Shown: piece after piece, positions 34,071-42,809 of the stretch | How the letters are laid out: each line of letters begins with the position of its first letter | Position numbering within the stretch: position 1 is the first letter of the stretch | From: Micromonospora wenchangensis | GTDB taxonomy: Bacteria; Actinomycetota; Actinomycetes; Mycobacteriales; Micromonosporaceae | Length of the DNA: 64,000 nucleotides | Direction: 5' to 3' | Assembly (NCBI RefSeq): GCF_002210435.1 | Contig: NZ_MZMV01000010.1 | Span: 1-64,000 of the forward strand | The notes under the pieces: generated by a model | Database searches by the model: none | What the model was told of the DNA's origin: nothing | What the model saw: only the letters and a program-made list of their open reading frames with translations | Program-made: the position numbers and the translations under genes

Positions 34071-35155
34071 CCACCACCCTCACCCCCCGCCGTTCCCGCC
34101 CGCCGGCCCAGCCGGCCAGCCTGCGGGCCCGCCGCCTGCCCGGGTACGCCGCCCCCGCCCTGGCGGCGCTGGCCCTGCTCGTCGCCGCCGGCATCGTCTA
34201 CGGGGTCGACCTCGGCGGCCCGGTCCTGGTCGTGGTGCTCGGCGCGGTGCTCTACCTGGCCGGTCTCTTCGTCGCGGCGAACGCGGTGGAGGGCCGACGC
34301 TCGGCCCGCAACCGGTTCTGGAGCGCGCTGATCCACTCCGCCCTGGTGCTGGCCGTGCTGCCGCTGGCCTCGGTGGTGTGGACGCTGGTCAGCAAGGGCA
34401 CCGCCCGGCTCGACGGTGACTTCTTCGGCAGCTCGATGAACAACATCGGGGCCCGGGACGCCAACGGCGGCGCGTACCACGCCATCGTGGGCACGCTGGA
34501 GCAGGTCGGCATCGCCACCGCGATCACCGTCCCGCTCGGCGTGCTCTGCGCGATCTACATCGTCGAGTACGGCCGGGGCCGGTTCGCCTTCACCATCCGG
34601 TTCTTCGTCGACGTGATGACGGGCATCCCGTCCATCGTCACCGGCCTGTTCGTGCTGGCCTTCTGGGTGCTGATCGTGTCGCCGTGGTTCAACGACGGCC
34701 AGCCCGGCTTCTCCGGCTTCGCCGCCGCGCTCGCGTTGAGCGTGCTGATGCTGCCCACGGTGGTCCGTTCCACCGAGGAGATGCTGCGGTTGGTCCCCGC
34801 GCCGCTGCGGGAGGGCGCGTACGCCCTCGGCGTGCCGAAGTGGAAGACGATCCTGCGGGTGGTGCTGCCGACCGCCCTGCCCGGCATCGTCACCGGCATC
34901 ATGCTCTCCATCGCGCGGGCCGCCGGTGAGACCGCCCCGGTGCTGCTCGTCGCCGGTGGTGGCGCGGCGATCAACTTCAACCCGTTCGAGAACAACCAGT
35001 CGTCGCTGGCCCTCTTCGTCTACCAGCAGGCCGGCGAGGCGTCGAAGTACTCCCCGGCACGGGCGTGGACCGCGGCGTTGACCCTGGTCGTCCTCGTGCT
35101 CGTGCTCACCGTCGCCGCGAAGCTGCTGGCCCGCCGCAACCGGCTCGGCCGATGA
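34067..35155 (+). CDS. pstA: Phosphate ABC transporter permease PstA
   Basis: 362-residue permease, about eight hydrophobic segments including two extra N-terminal ones. EAA-type loop [20 protein letters not shown]; also [19 protein letters not shown], typical of PstA. ATG 34067 is in a 4-bp ATGA overlap with pstC. Confidence 0.96.
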   Translation: MTTTLTPRRSRPPAQPASLRARRLPGYAAPALAALALLVAAGIVYGVDLGGPVLVVVLGAVLYLAGLFVAANAVEGRRSARNRFWSALIHSALVLAVLPLASVVWTLVSKGTARLDGDFFGSSMNNIGARDANGGAYHAIVGTLEQVGIATAITVPLGVLCAIYIVEYGRGRFAFTIRFFVDVMTGIPSIVTGLFVLAFWVLIVSPWFNDGQPGFSGFAAALALSVLMLPTVVRSTEEMLRLVPAPLREGAYALGVPKWKTILRVVLPTALPGIVTGIMLSIARAAGETAPVLLVAGGGAAINFNPFENNQSSLALFVYQQAGEASKYSPARAWTAALTLVVLVLVLTVAAKLLARRNRLGR

Positions 35156-35172
35156 ACCCCGGAGGTACCACC

Positions 35173-35949
35173 ATGGCCAAGCGCATCGACGCCACCGACG
35201 TGACCGCGTACTACGGCGGTTTCAAGGCGATCGAGAACATCAACCTGACGGTCGAGCCGAAGACGGTCACCGCCCTGATCGGGCCGTCCGGCTGCGGCAA
35301 GTCGACCTTCCTGCGGTCGATCAACCGGATGCACGAGGTGCTGCCCGGCGCCCGGGTCGAGGGCAGCCTGACCATCGACGGCCAGGACATCTACCACCGC
35401 GACGTCGACGTGACCGCCGTCCGCCGCATGATCGGCATGGTGTTCCAGCGCCCGAACCCGTTCCCCACCATGAGCATCTTCGAGAACGTGGTGGCCGGGC
35501 TGCGGCTCAACGGGGTCCGCCGGAAGTCCATCCTGGACGAGGCCGCCGAGAAGGCGCTGCGCGCGGCGAACCTGTGGGACGAGGTCAAGGACCGTCTCGG
35601 CAAGCCCGGCGCGGGCCTGTCCGGCGGTCAGCAGCAGCGGCTGTGCATCGCCCGGACCATCGCGGTCGAGCCGCAGGTGGTGCTGATGGACGAGCCCTGC
35701 TCGGCGCTGGACCCGATCTCGACGCTGGCCATCGAGGACCTGATGTTCCAGCTCAAGGACAAGTTCACCATCATCATCGTCACCCACAACATGCAGCAGG
35801 CGGCCCGGGTCTCCGACCGCACCGCCTTCTTCTCGATCGAGAAGACCGGCGACCCCGGCCGGCTCATCGAGTACGACAACACCCAGAAGATCTTCAGCAA
35901 CCCCGGCCAGAAGAAGACCGAGGACTACATCACCGGCCGCTTCGGCTGA
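35173..35949 (+). CDS. pstB: Phosphate ABC transporter ATPase PstB
   Basis: 258-residue ABC ATPase. Walker [10 protein letters not shown] (37-45), Q-loop VFQRPNPFP, signature LSGGQQQR, Walker [14 protein letters not shown]-loop [10 protein letters not shown] 35173 (MAKRID) has GGAGG 7 bp upstream; an in-frame ATG at 35152 is less likely. Last gene of pstSCAB; phoU is not adjacent. Confidence 0.97.
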   Translation: MAKRIDATDVTAYYGGFKAIENINLTVEPKTVTALIGPSGCGKSTFLRSINRMHEVLPGARVEGSLTIDGQDIYHRDVDVTAVRRMIGMVFQRPNPFPTMSIFENVVAGLRLNGVRRKSILDEAAEKALRAANLWDEVKDRLGKPGAGLSGGQQQRLCIARTIAVEPQVVLMDEPCSALDPISTLAIEDLMFQLKDKFTIIIVTHNMQQAARVSDRTAFFSIEKTGDPGRLIEYDNTQKIFSNPGQKKTEDYITGRFG

Positions 35950-36346
35950 CCCCCGCCCGCCGGTCCGGTCCGCACGTTCGCTGTGCCGGGGCGGCCCTGC
36001 GGGGGCGACCGCCGGCGCGGCGGAATGCGGCCCAGGAACACTCCTGCGGGCCCTTTCGACCTGATGACGTCAACGACTCGCCTGTCCGGCGACGTCACCG
36101 GTCCCATCGCCCTGAGGAGTCCCCGCCCGACGGCACGGCGAACCGCCCGCACCGGCGGGTGCCGGTGAGTCGCCAGTGCCATCAGCTCGAAAGGGTCCGA
36201 GGTGGACCCACCCGGTGGGCGCGGCGAGACCGGGTGCGGCGGACCTGGGCGCAGCCGGACCGGGCGCGGTGAGGCCGGGCGCGGCAGGGCAGGACGCGGC
36301 AGGGTCAGCGGCCGCCGGACCGCCCACCCGACGCGCGACATCGCCG
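35950..36346. other. 397-bp region with a 151-bp inverted-repeat element
   Basis: No gene is convincing. The main structure is a 32-bp imperfect inverted repeat, arms 36048-36079 and 36167-36198, with 24 of 32 positions pairing: GGRCCCTTTCGASCTGATG, seven mismatched positions, then CGACTC. The inside (36080-36166) is GC-rich and can fold. It could be a structured RNA, a terminator region for pstB, or a degenerate miniature element. Confidence 0.6.
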
Positions 36347-37192
36347 TCAGGTGAGGGTGAAGTGCGGGGTGCCGTCCTCGGCGACGTGGAGGCGGGGGGT
36401 CACCGGGGTGGCCGCGTCCCGGTCCGCCGAGCCACGCGCCACCGCCGCCACGCCACCACCAGCGGCAGCGGCGGCGGCCACCTCGGACAGGGTGACCAGG
36501 GTGGGCGGGAGCATGGTCAGCTCGCCGGCCCGCGCGCGGGCCAGGGCGTCCGCCGGGCGGACCCACATGGTGTGGTCGGCCTCGCCGGAGACGTCCCGGG
36601 TCCGCTGCCCCCGGGGCAGCAGAGCGACGAAGAAGTACGTGTCGAAGCGGCGCGGCTCGAACTCCGGGGTGATCCACCGGCTCCACGGCAGCAGCAGGTC
36701 GGACCGCAGGGTGAGCTGCCGCTCGGCGAGCAGCCCGGCGAAGCCCCGACGACGTGCCTCCAGATCCTGCCGCGCGGCCTCCCAGTCGTCACCGCTGACG
36801 TCACCCACCACGGTGTCCGGGTCGGGGCCGGCCAGCAGCACCCCGGCCTCCTCGAAGACCTCCCGCGCGGCGGCGCACACCACCGCCTGGGCGGCGTCGG
36901 GCGTGACGCCCAGCCGCCCCGCCCAGGCCGCCGGGTCGGGCCCGGCCCAGTCCAGGTGCGCCTCGGAGTCCGACGGGTCGACACCGCCGCCGGGAAAGGC
37001 GTACACCCCGCCGAAGGTCATCGCGGCGACCCGGCGGATGACGTACACCTCGAAGTCGGTGCCGGCCGGGCGGAGCAGCAGCACGGTGGCCGCGACCCGG
37101 GGCGTCGCCGGGGTGCCGCCCTCGGCGTGGAACCGACGGGCGTGCTCGACCAGGGCCGGCGGGGCGGGGAAACCGGTGCCGTCGATCGTCAT
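36347..37192 (-). CDS. NUDIX hydrolase
   Basis: 281-residue NUDIX protein. The Nudix box is split by an insertion: GGVYAFPGGGVD at 61-72, then the catalytic helix AREVFEEAGV at 109-118 (family R-E-x-x-E-E-x-G). Long Nudix proteins of this layout include NUDT19-like CoA diphosphatases, so CoA or acyl-CoA is a possible substrate. ATG 37192. Confidence 0.85.
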   Translation of the reverse strand: MTIDGTGFPAPPALVEHARRFHAEGGTPATPRVAATVLLLRPAGTDFEVYVIRRVAAMTFGGVYAFPGGGVDPSDSEAHLDWAGPDPAAWAGRLGVTPDAAQAVVCAAAREVFEEAGVLLAGPDPDTVVGDVSGDDWEAARQDLEARRRGFAGLLAERQLTLRSDLLLPWSRWITPEFEPRRFDTYFFVALLPRGQRTRDVSGEADHTMWVRPADALARARAGELTMLPPTLVTLSEVAAAAAAGGGVAAVARGSADRDAATPVTPRLHVAEDGTPHFTLT

Positions 37193-37268
37193 GCGCCGAG
37201 CCTAGCCCCGCCGCCCGGACCGCCCCCGGGCCACGGGCGGGCGACGAGCGGCGGGTTAGCGTGGGCGC

Positions 37269-38237
37269 ATGACACGTTGGGGGATTCTGTCCACCGGCCA
37301 CATCGCCGGCCGGTTCGCCGAGGACCTCCGGCTGGTGCCGGGGGCCGAGCTGGTCGCGGTCGGCTCACGGACCATCGGGAGCGCCGAGGAGTTCGCCGGT
37401 CGCCACGGGGCCGACCGGGCGTACGGCTCGTGGGCCGAGCTGGCGGCCGACGACGGGCTGGACGCGATCTACGTGGCCACCCCGCACGCCGCCCACCACG
37501 AGGCCGCCCGGATCTGCCTGGAGGCCGGCCGGGCGGTGCTGTTGGAGAAGCCGTTCACCCTGGACCTGGCCACCAGCACCGAGCTGGTCGAGCTGGCGCG
37601 GGCCCGGGGGGTCTTCCTGATGGAGGCCATGTGGATGCGCTGCAACCCGCTGATCCTGCGCCTGGTCGAGCTGGTCCGGGCCGGGGCGATCGGCGAGGTC
37701 ACCAGTGTGCGGGCCGACTTCGGGGTGGCCGGGCCGTTCCCGCCGGAGCACCGGATGCGCAACCCGGCGCTGGGCGGCGGCGCCCTGCTGGACCTGGGCG
37801 TCTACCCGGTGAGCCTGGCGCACCTGCTGCTCGGCGTGCCGCAGCACGTGCAGGCGTGGGCGAAGCTCAGCCCGGAGGGGGTGGACGAGAACACCGGCAT
37901 CGTCTTCGGGTACGACTCGGGCGCGGTCGCCACGCTCGGTTGCGGCATGGTGGGAGCGACCCCGCTGACCGCCGCGATCACCGGCACCACCGGCCGGATC
38001 GAGCTGCCCGAGCCGTTCTTCCGGCCGGGTTCGGCGGTGCTGCACCGGGCCGGCGCCGAGCCGGAGACGCTCACCGACGACCCGGCCGGCGGCGGCTACC
38101 AGTACGAGGCCGCCGAGGTGCAGCGCTGCCTGGCGGCCGGGCTGACCGAGAGCCCGCTGGTACCGCACGCGGTCACGCTCGAGGTGATGGCCCTGCTGGA
38201 CGGCATCCGGGGCCGGATCGGCGTCGACTACGCCTGA
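37269..38237 (+). CDS. Gfo/Idh/MocA family oxidoreductase
   Basis: 322-residue NAD(P)-dependent oxidoreductase. N-terminal Rossmann fold (WGILSTGHIAGRFAEDLRLV), conserved EKP at 93-95 (LLEKPFTLDL), and C-terminal alpha/beta domain with GGGALLDLGVYPVSLAHLLL. Similar to trans-1,2-dihydrobenzene-1,2-diol and glucose-fructose oxidoreductase relatives; substrate likely a sugar or polyol. ATG 37269, 76 bp from the divergent NUDIX gene. Confidence 0.88.
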   Translation: MTRWGILSTGHIAGRFAEDLRLVPGAELVAVGSRTIGSAEEFAGRHGADRAYGSWAELAADDGLDAIYVATPHAAHHEAARICLEAGRAVLLEKPFTLDLATSTELVELARARGVFLMEAMWMRCNPLILRLVELVRAGAIGEVTSVRADFGVAGPFPPEHRMRNPALGGGALLDLGVYPVSLAHLLLGVPQHVQAWAKLSPEGVDENTGIVFGYDSGAVATLGCGMVGATPLTAAITGTTGRIELPEPFFRPGSAVLHRAGAEPETLTDDPAGGGYQYEAAEVQRCLAAGLTESPLVPHAVTLEVMALLDGIRGRIGVDYA

Positions 38238-38240
38238 GCA

Positions 38241-38288
38241 CGCCGTCGGGAGGGGCACCCCGGTCGCGGGGTGCCCCTCCCGACGGCG
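38241..38288. terminator. Strong bidirectional hairpin terminator
   Basis: 21-bp perfect stem (38241-38261 with 38268-38288) and a 6-base loop, filling nearly all the space between the oxidoreductase stop and the convergent pit 3' end. Confidence 0.85.
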
Positions 38289-38289
38289 G

Positions 38290-39294
38290 TCAGAACAGCG
38301 GGCGGACCAGCAGGTAGGTGAGGCAGGCGATCAGCGCGGCGGCCGGGAACGTGATGATCCAGGCGAGCACGATGTTGCCTGCCACGTTCCAGCGGACGGC
38401 GGAGAGCCGCTTGGTCGCGCCCACCCCCATGATCGCCGAGGTGATCGTGTGGGTGGTGGAGATCGGGGCCTTGAGCACCAGGGCGTTGAAGTAGAGCACC
38501 GCGCTGGCCACCGTCTCGGCCGCGAACCCCTCCGGCGGACCCAGGTCGATGATCTTGCGGCCGAGGGTCCGGATGATCCGCCACCCACCGGCGTACGTGC
38601 CGAGCGCCAGCATGGTCGCCGAGGTCCAGAAGACCCAGCCCGGGATGTGCGTCTTGTCGTCCTGGAAACCGCCGGTGTACAGGGCCAGCACCACGATGCC
38701 CATGGTCTTGGCCGCGTCCTGCATGCCGTGGCCGACCGACATGGCCGCCGCCGAGGCGGTCTGCGCCCAGCGGAAGCCCCGGTTGAGCTTGCCCGGCTGC
38801 CCCTTGCGGAACGCCCACAGGATGGCCAGCATCAGCAGGTAGCCGAGGGTGAGCCCGATGATCGGGGAGAGCACCATCGGCAGGATGACCTTCTCGCCGA
38901 TGGTGACCCACTGCACCACGCCGCCGGTGGAGAGCAGGGTCGCCCCGACCAACCCGCCGAACAGCGCGTGCGAGGACGACGACGGCAGGCCGAAGTACCA
39001 GGTGATCAGGTTCCAGGCGATCGCGCCGAGCACCCCGGCGAAGACCACCCCGAGACTGCCCACCCCGGTCGGGAGGGTGACCAGGCCGTCGCCCACGGTC
39101 TTGGCGACCCCCGCGCCGAAGTGCGCGCCGACGAAATTGCCGACCGCCGCCAGGAGCAGGGCGATCCGGGGGGTCAGCGCCCGGGTGGAGACGCTTGTCG
39201 CGATCGCGTTGGCAGCGTCGTGGAAGCCGTTGGTGTAGTCGAACGCCAGGGCCACCGCGATCACCGCCAGCACGGCGATGAGTTCGGGACTCAC
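38290..39294 (-). CDS. pit: Low-affinity inorganic phosphate transporter (Pit family)
   Basis: 334-residue PiT permease with about nine helices. Family signatures: AFDYTNGFHDAANAIATSVS near the N-terminus and the repeated sequence STTHTITSAIMGVGATKRLS in the C-terminal half. Carries metal-phosphate with protons. GTG 39294 is 4 bp after the DUF47 gene, so the two are one operon. Confidence 0.95.
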   Translation of the reverse strand: MSPELIAVLAVIAVALAFDYTNGFHDAANAIATSVSTRALTPRIALLLAAVGNFVGAHFGAGVAKTVGDGLVTLPTGVGSLGVVFAGVLGAIAWNLITWYFGLPSSSSHALFGGLVGATLLSTGGVVQWVTIGEKVILPMVLSPIIGLTLGYLLMLAILWAFRKGQPGKLNRGFRWAQTASAAAMSVGHGMQDAAKTMGIVVLALYTGGFQDDKTHIPGWVFWTSATMLALGTYAGGWRIIRTLGRKIIDLGPPEGFAAETVASAVLYFNALVLKAPISTTHTITSAIMGVGATKRLSAVRWNVAGNIVLAWIITFPAAALIACLTYLLVRPLF

Positions 39295-39298
39295 AGGA

Positions 39299-39925
39299 TC
39301 AGGACTCCTTGACCGCGATGGTCTCGACTGTGTTCGCCACGTGCTCGAAGGCGTCGCAGGCGGCCTCCAGCTCGTCGGCGACCTCCTTCATCTTCAGCAC
39401 GGTCAGCGCGTCGTACTCGCCGGAGAAGAGCCGGACCAGCAGCATCCGGTACGCCTGGTCGCCGTCGTTCTCCAGCCGGTTGCACTCGATCCAGTAGTCC
39501 TCGAGATCCTTCATCGACTTCAGCCGGGGCATCGCCTCGGCGGTCAGCTTGGCCTGGAGGTCGAGCACGTTGACCAGCTCGTGCAGCTCGCGCGGCAGCG
39601 ACGGGAGCTTGGTGAGCCCGTAGAGGTAGAGCAGGTTGCCGACCGCCTCCAGGTGGTCCATCACGTCGTCGAGCAGCGAGCCCAGCCGGTAGATGTCCTC
39701 CCGGTCGAACGGGGTGATGAAGGTGGAGTTGATCTTCTTGTAGAGATCGTGGGTGATCTGGTCGCTGTCGTGCTCGACCTCGGTCAACCGCTCGCTGACC
39801 GACTGCACGTCGACGCCGGGCAGGGCCAGCTCGTTGAGCAGCTCGGTGCCCTTCACCAGGTTCTGCGCGGCCCTGGTGAAGAGCTCGTAGAAAGCGCCCT
39901 CGGTGGGACGGAAGGAAAACTTCAC
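39299..39925 (-). CDS. DUF47/PhoU-like Pit accessory protein
   Basis: 208-residue all-helical DUF47 protein, related to PhoU and regularly placed before pit. Seen: FFELF-like start FSFRPTEGAFYELF, VEHDSDQITHDLYKKINSTF and ITPFDREDIYRLGSLLDDVM, with the metal-ligand pattern D-x-x-x-E of PhoU folds. Probably modulates Pit. GTG 39925. A PHO-box array lies about 120 bp upstream. Confidence 0.92.
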   Translation of the reverse strand: MKFSFRPTEGAFYELFTRAAQNLVKGTELLNELALPGVDVQSVSERLTEVEHDSDQITHDLYKKINSTFITPFDREDIYRLGSLLDDVMDHLEAVGNLLYLYGLTKLPSLPRELHELVNVLDLQAKLTAEAMPRLKSMKDLEDYWIECNRLENDGDQAYRMLLVRLFSGEYDALTVLKMKEVADELEAACDAFEHVANTVETIAVKES

Positions 39926-40031
39926 AGCACGGACCTCGTCGTGTCGGTGGAAGGGTGGCCGCCGCCCCAGGGGGCGTCCGCTGATGCATGCTAGGTACCC
40001 CACCGGAGCGGGTCTCCGCCGGCCTACCCCT

Positions 40032-40071
40032 GGTCAGGCCCGATTCACCGCTCGTTCATCTGCTGTTCACC
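40032..40071. promoter_or_regulatory. PHO-box array overlapping the PPK2 3' end
   Basis: Heptamers at 40043 (ATTCACC), 40054 (GTTCATC) and 40065 (GTTCACC), each 11 bp apart, with a weaker GGTCAGG at 40032 in the same phase. The units read on the plus strand, opposite to the DUF47-pit operon they precede. They overlap the stop codon and last codons of PPK2; 11 bp is not a multiple of three, so codon bias does not explain them. Confidence 0.65.
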
Positions 40072-41046
40072 TCGGCCGTCACCGCCGCCACTCGCCAACC
40101 GCTGGCGCTCCCGTTCCACGTCGAAACCGGCAGCCGGATACCCCAGATCAAGACCCTCGAACGTCTCCCGCAGCAGGTGCGCCACCGCCCAGTCCCGGTA
40201 CCACTTGCGGTCCGCCGGGACCACGAACCAGGGCGCGGCGTCCGTGTCGCACCGCCCCAGCGCCTCCGCGTACGCGGCCTGGTAGTCGTCCCAGCGGGCC
40301 CGGGAGTCGAGGTCGCTCGGCTGGTACTTCCAGTACTTCGTCGGGTCGGTCAGCCGCTGCGCCAACCGCCGCGCCTGCTCGTCCGGCGAGATGTGCAGCA
40401 TCACCTTGACCACGGTCACCCCGCCGTCGGTCAGCTCCCGCTCGAAGGCGTTGATCTGGTCGTAGCGGGCCCGCCAGGTCTGCTCCGGCACCAGGGCGTC
40501 GACCCGGGCCACCAGCACGTCCTCGTAGTGCGAGCGGTTGAACACCCCGACGTACCCGGGCGGGGGCAGCGCCCGGCGGACCCGCCACAGGAAGTCGTGC
40601 CGCAACTCCTGCCGGGTCGGCGGGCCGAACGAGCGCAGGTGCAGGCCGAGCGGGTTCATCGCGCCGGCCACCCGCTTCACCGTGCCGTCCTTGCCCCCGC
40701 AGTCCATCGCCTGGAGCACCAGCAGCAGCCGCCCCGGCCGGCCCCGGCCCAGCCGCGCCCCGTCCCGGGCGGGAGCCGACACCGACGGGCCCGGTTCGCC
40801 GGCCGCCCGCGCGGTGGCGAACAGCATCTCCTGCTGCCGGGCCAGCCCGGCACCGACCAGCTCCACCTGCCGGCGGGCCCACGGCTTGCGGTCCCCGCCC
40901 CGGCCCGCCACGGCGGGCAGCCCCGGGGTGGCCCGGGGATCGACCGCCCCCAGGTCGACCGGGCCGCCACCGCCGGGCACCCGCAACAGCTCCCGCATCG
41001 TCGCCCCCTCGGGTACGACGATCTCCGTCTCCTCGTCTGCGCGCAT
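40045..41046 (-). CDS. Polyphosphate kinase 2 family protein
   Basis: 333-residue PPK2-family phosphotransferase. Walker A-like motif QAMDCGGKDGTVK (113-125) and FNRSHYEDV (169-177, lid/catalytic Arg and Tyr), then YWKYQPSDLDSRARWDDYQ and WFVVPADRKWYRDW. PPK2 enzymes use polyphosphate to phosphorylate nucleotides, or the reverse; subclass is not clear. ATG 41046 (MRADEETEIVVPEG). It lies directly upstream of DUF47-pit on the same strand, linking polyphosphate with phosphate import. Confidence 0.9.
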   Translation of the reverse strand: MRADEETEIVVPEGATMRELLRVPGGGGPVDLGAVDPRATPGLPAVAGRGGDRKPWARRQVELVGAGLARQQEMLFATARAAGEPGPSVSAPARDGARLGRGRPGRLLLVLQAMDCGGKDGTVKRVAGAMNPLGLHLRSFGPPTRQELRHDFLWRVRRALPPPGYVGVFNRSHYEDVLVARVDALVPEQTWRARYDQINAFERELTDGGVTVVKVMLHISPDEQARRLAQRLTDPTKYWKYQPSDLDSRARWDDYQAAYAEALGRCDTDAAPWFVVPADRKWYRDWAVAHLLRETFEGLDLGYPAAGFDVERERQRLASGGGDGRGEQQMNER

Positions 41047-41182
41047 CCCCCGATCCTCGCCCACCGCCGCACCTGCCGCCTCCCGGGCGTCGGCGGCACC
41101 GGCGGCGGATGCGGTGTCACGTTCTCCGCCGCCGGCCCGTCCGGTGGGTGGGAGAGAATCCGCTCGGACCCGGGAGGTAGTG

Positions 41183-42154
41183 GTGACGGTGGACCTGGTG
41201 ACGGAGTTCGAGGCCGAACGCGGGCGGCTCGTCGCGGTGGCGTACCGGATGCTGGGCAGCCGCAGCGAGGCGGAGGACGCCGTCCAGGAGACCTGGCTGC
41301 GGTACGCCGGGGCGCTCGCCGACCCGGCCCGCCGGGCCGAGATCCGGCACCTGGGCGGCTGGCTCACCACCACCTGCGCCCGGATCTGCCTCGACGTGCT
41401 GCGCTCCGCCCGGGTCCGCCGCGAGACGTACCCGGGGCAGTGGTTGCCGGAGCCGGTCGTCACCCCGCTGGGTGGCGGCGCGCCGGGGCCTGACGGTTTC
41501 GCCCCCGACCCGGCCGACCGGGCGGTCCGGCGCGACCAGCTCGGCACCGCCCTGCTGGTCGTCCTGGAACGGCTCAGCCCCGAACAGCGGGTCGCCTTCG
41601 TCCTGCACGACGTCTTCGCGGTGCCGTTCGCCCGGATCGCCGAGGTGCTGGCGAGCACCCCCGAGGCGGCCCGCCAGCACGCCTCCCGGGCCCGCCGGGC
41701 GGTCACCGCCACCGACGTACCCCGGCACACCGCCGACCCCGCCGAGCAGCGCCGGGTGCTCGCCGCGTTCGCCGCCGCGACCGAGTCCGGCGACCTCGAC
41801 GCGCTGGTCCGGGTGCTCGCCCCGGACGTGGTGCTGATCGGCGACAGCGGGGGGCACTTCCCGACGGCCCGGCGACCCGTCGTCGGCGTCGACCCGGTGG
41901 CCCGTTTCCTGCTCGGCCTGTTCGCCCGGGCCGGCCGGTACGGACAGCGCCTGCGGGCCACGCCGGTGCTGGTGGACGGGGTGGTCGGCCTGCACCTGGA
42001 GACGGTCCAGCCCGACGGCAAGCTGCTGCGGATGGTCACCGCGTTCACCGTGCACGACGGCCGGATCACCGGCCTGTTCCACCAGCTCAACCCGGACAAG
42101 CTGCACCGGCTGCCGGCGCTGCACCCGGACGCCACCTGGCCGCCCCGCTGGTGA
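41183..42154 (+). CDS. ECF sigma factor of the SigJ/ECF41 type with SnoaL-like domain
   Basis: 323 residues. Sigma region 2 at about 8-75 (FEAERGRLVAVAYRMLGSRS, EDAVQETWLR), region 4 at about 115-175 (LSPEQRVAFVLHDVFAVPF), and a C-terminal SnoaL-like domain (about 180-310) ending in FHQLNPDKL, close to the NPDKL motif typical of ECF41/SigJ proteins, where this domain replaces an anti-sigma factor. GTG 41183 has GGGAGG 5 bp upstream. No carboxymuconolactone decarboxylase gene, the usual ECF41 partner, is seen adjacent. Confidence 0.9.
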   Translation: MTVDLVTEFEAERGRLVAVAYRMLGSRSEAEDAVQETWLRYAGALADPARRAEIRHLGGWLTTTCARICLDVLRSARVRRETYPGQWLPEPVVTPLGGGAPGPDGFAPDPADRAVRRDQLGTALLVVLERLSPEQRVAFVLHDVFAVPFARIAEVLASTPEAARQHASRARRAVTATDVPRHTADPAEQRRVLAAFAAATESGDLDALVRVLAPDVVLIGDSGGHFPTARRPVVGVDPVARFLLGLFARAGRYGQRLRATPVLVDGVVGLHLETVQPDGKLLRMVTAFTVHDGRITGLFHQLNPDKLHRLPALHPDATWPPRW

Positions 42155-42161
42155 TCCCCGG

Positions 42162-42668
42162 TCAGACCACCAGGGCCAGCCACTTCCGGTACGCCGAGGC
42201 GAACGGCTCGGTGCCGTCGCCGAGGGCGGTGAGCAGCTTCGCCGCCGCCGCCTGCGCCTGCGCCACCACCTCGTCCGGGTAGCCGAACCGGACCCGGTGC
42301 TCGGCGAACTCGTCCTCGTCGCGCAGCTCCACCAGGCCGGTGGTCCGGCGGCGCACCACGTCCAGGTCGAGGTCGACCAGGTGGACGGTGTCGTCGCCCT
42401 CCCAGCGGGCCGGGGTGGCGATGTCGCAGTAGACCTCGCTGGTCCGTGGCGGCGGGTTGAACATGCCCGTCCACCAGGCGTGGTGCGGCACCAGCAGGAC
42501 GAAGGGGATCTGCTCCACCGAGGGTCGGCCGTGGTAGACCGACGCGGTGCCCTCGGTCACCCCCAGCCACACCCCGAGGTCGTCCTCGGCCAGCCGGCGG
42601 GCCGGGTAGTCGCGGTGGGCGCTGCCGTCGTACTTGCGGTAGATCACGCGGACCACGTCGCTCGGCAT
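42162..42668 (-). CDS. DUF402 domain protein
   Basis: 168-residue protein with the DUF402 barrel (VRVIYRKYDGSAHRDYPARR; VYCDIATPARWEGDDTVHLV; DLDLDVVRRRTTGLVELRDE). Relatives include FomD, a nucleoside-phosphonate hydrolase, and the RNase-associated Ntdp proteins that hydrolyse nucleoside di- or triphosphates. Metal-binding acids are in the DLDLDVV and ELRDEDEFAEH stretches. ATG 42668. Its 3' end is 7 bp from the convergent sigma gene. Confidence 0.8.
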   Translation of the reverse strand: MPSDVVRVIYRKYDGSAHRDYPARRLAEDDLGVWLGVTEGTASVYHGRPSVEQIPFVLLVPHHAWWTGMFNPPPRTSEVYCDIATPARWEGDDTVHLVDLDLDVVRRRTTGLVELRDEDEFAEHRVRFGYPDEVVAQAQAAAAKLLTALGDGTEPFASAYRKWLALVV

Positions 42669-42809
42669 GAATCGCACCCTAGCCGATTCCGGCCCCTCCC
42701 CGCCGCAGCGAGTTGACCCGTCCGAGGTCACGACAATCCGGACGGTGACCGCGCCACGCGGGGAGGCGGGGGCGCGTCCACTGTCGGCGGCGGCGGGTAC
42801 CGTCGCACG

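Noticed and set aside
40045..42570. An 841-residue PPK2 with a long N-terminal extension
   Set aside because: The extension is the antisense of the SigJ-like sigma gene; PPK2 starts at 41046 with a family-like N-terminus.
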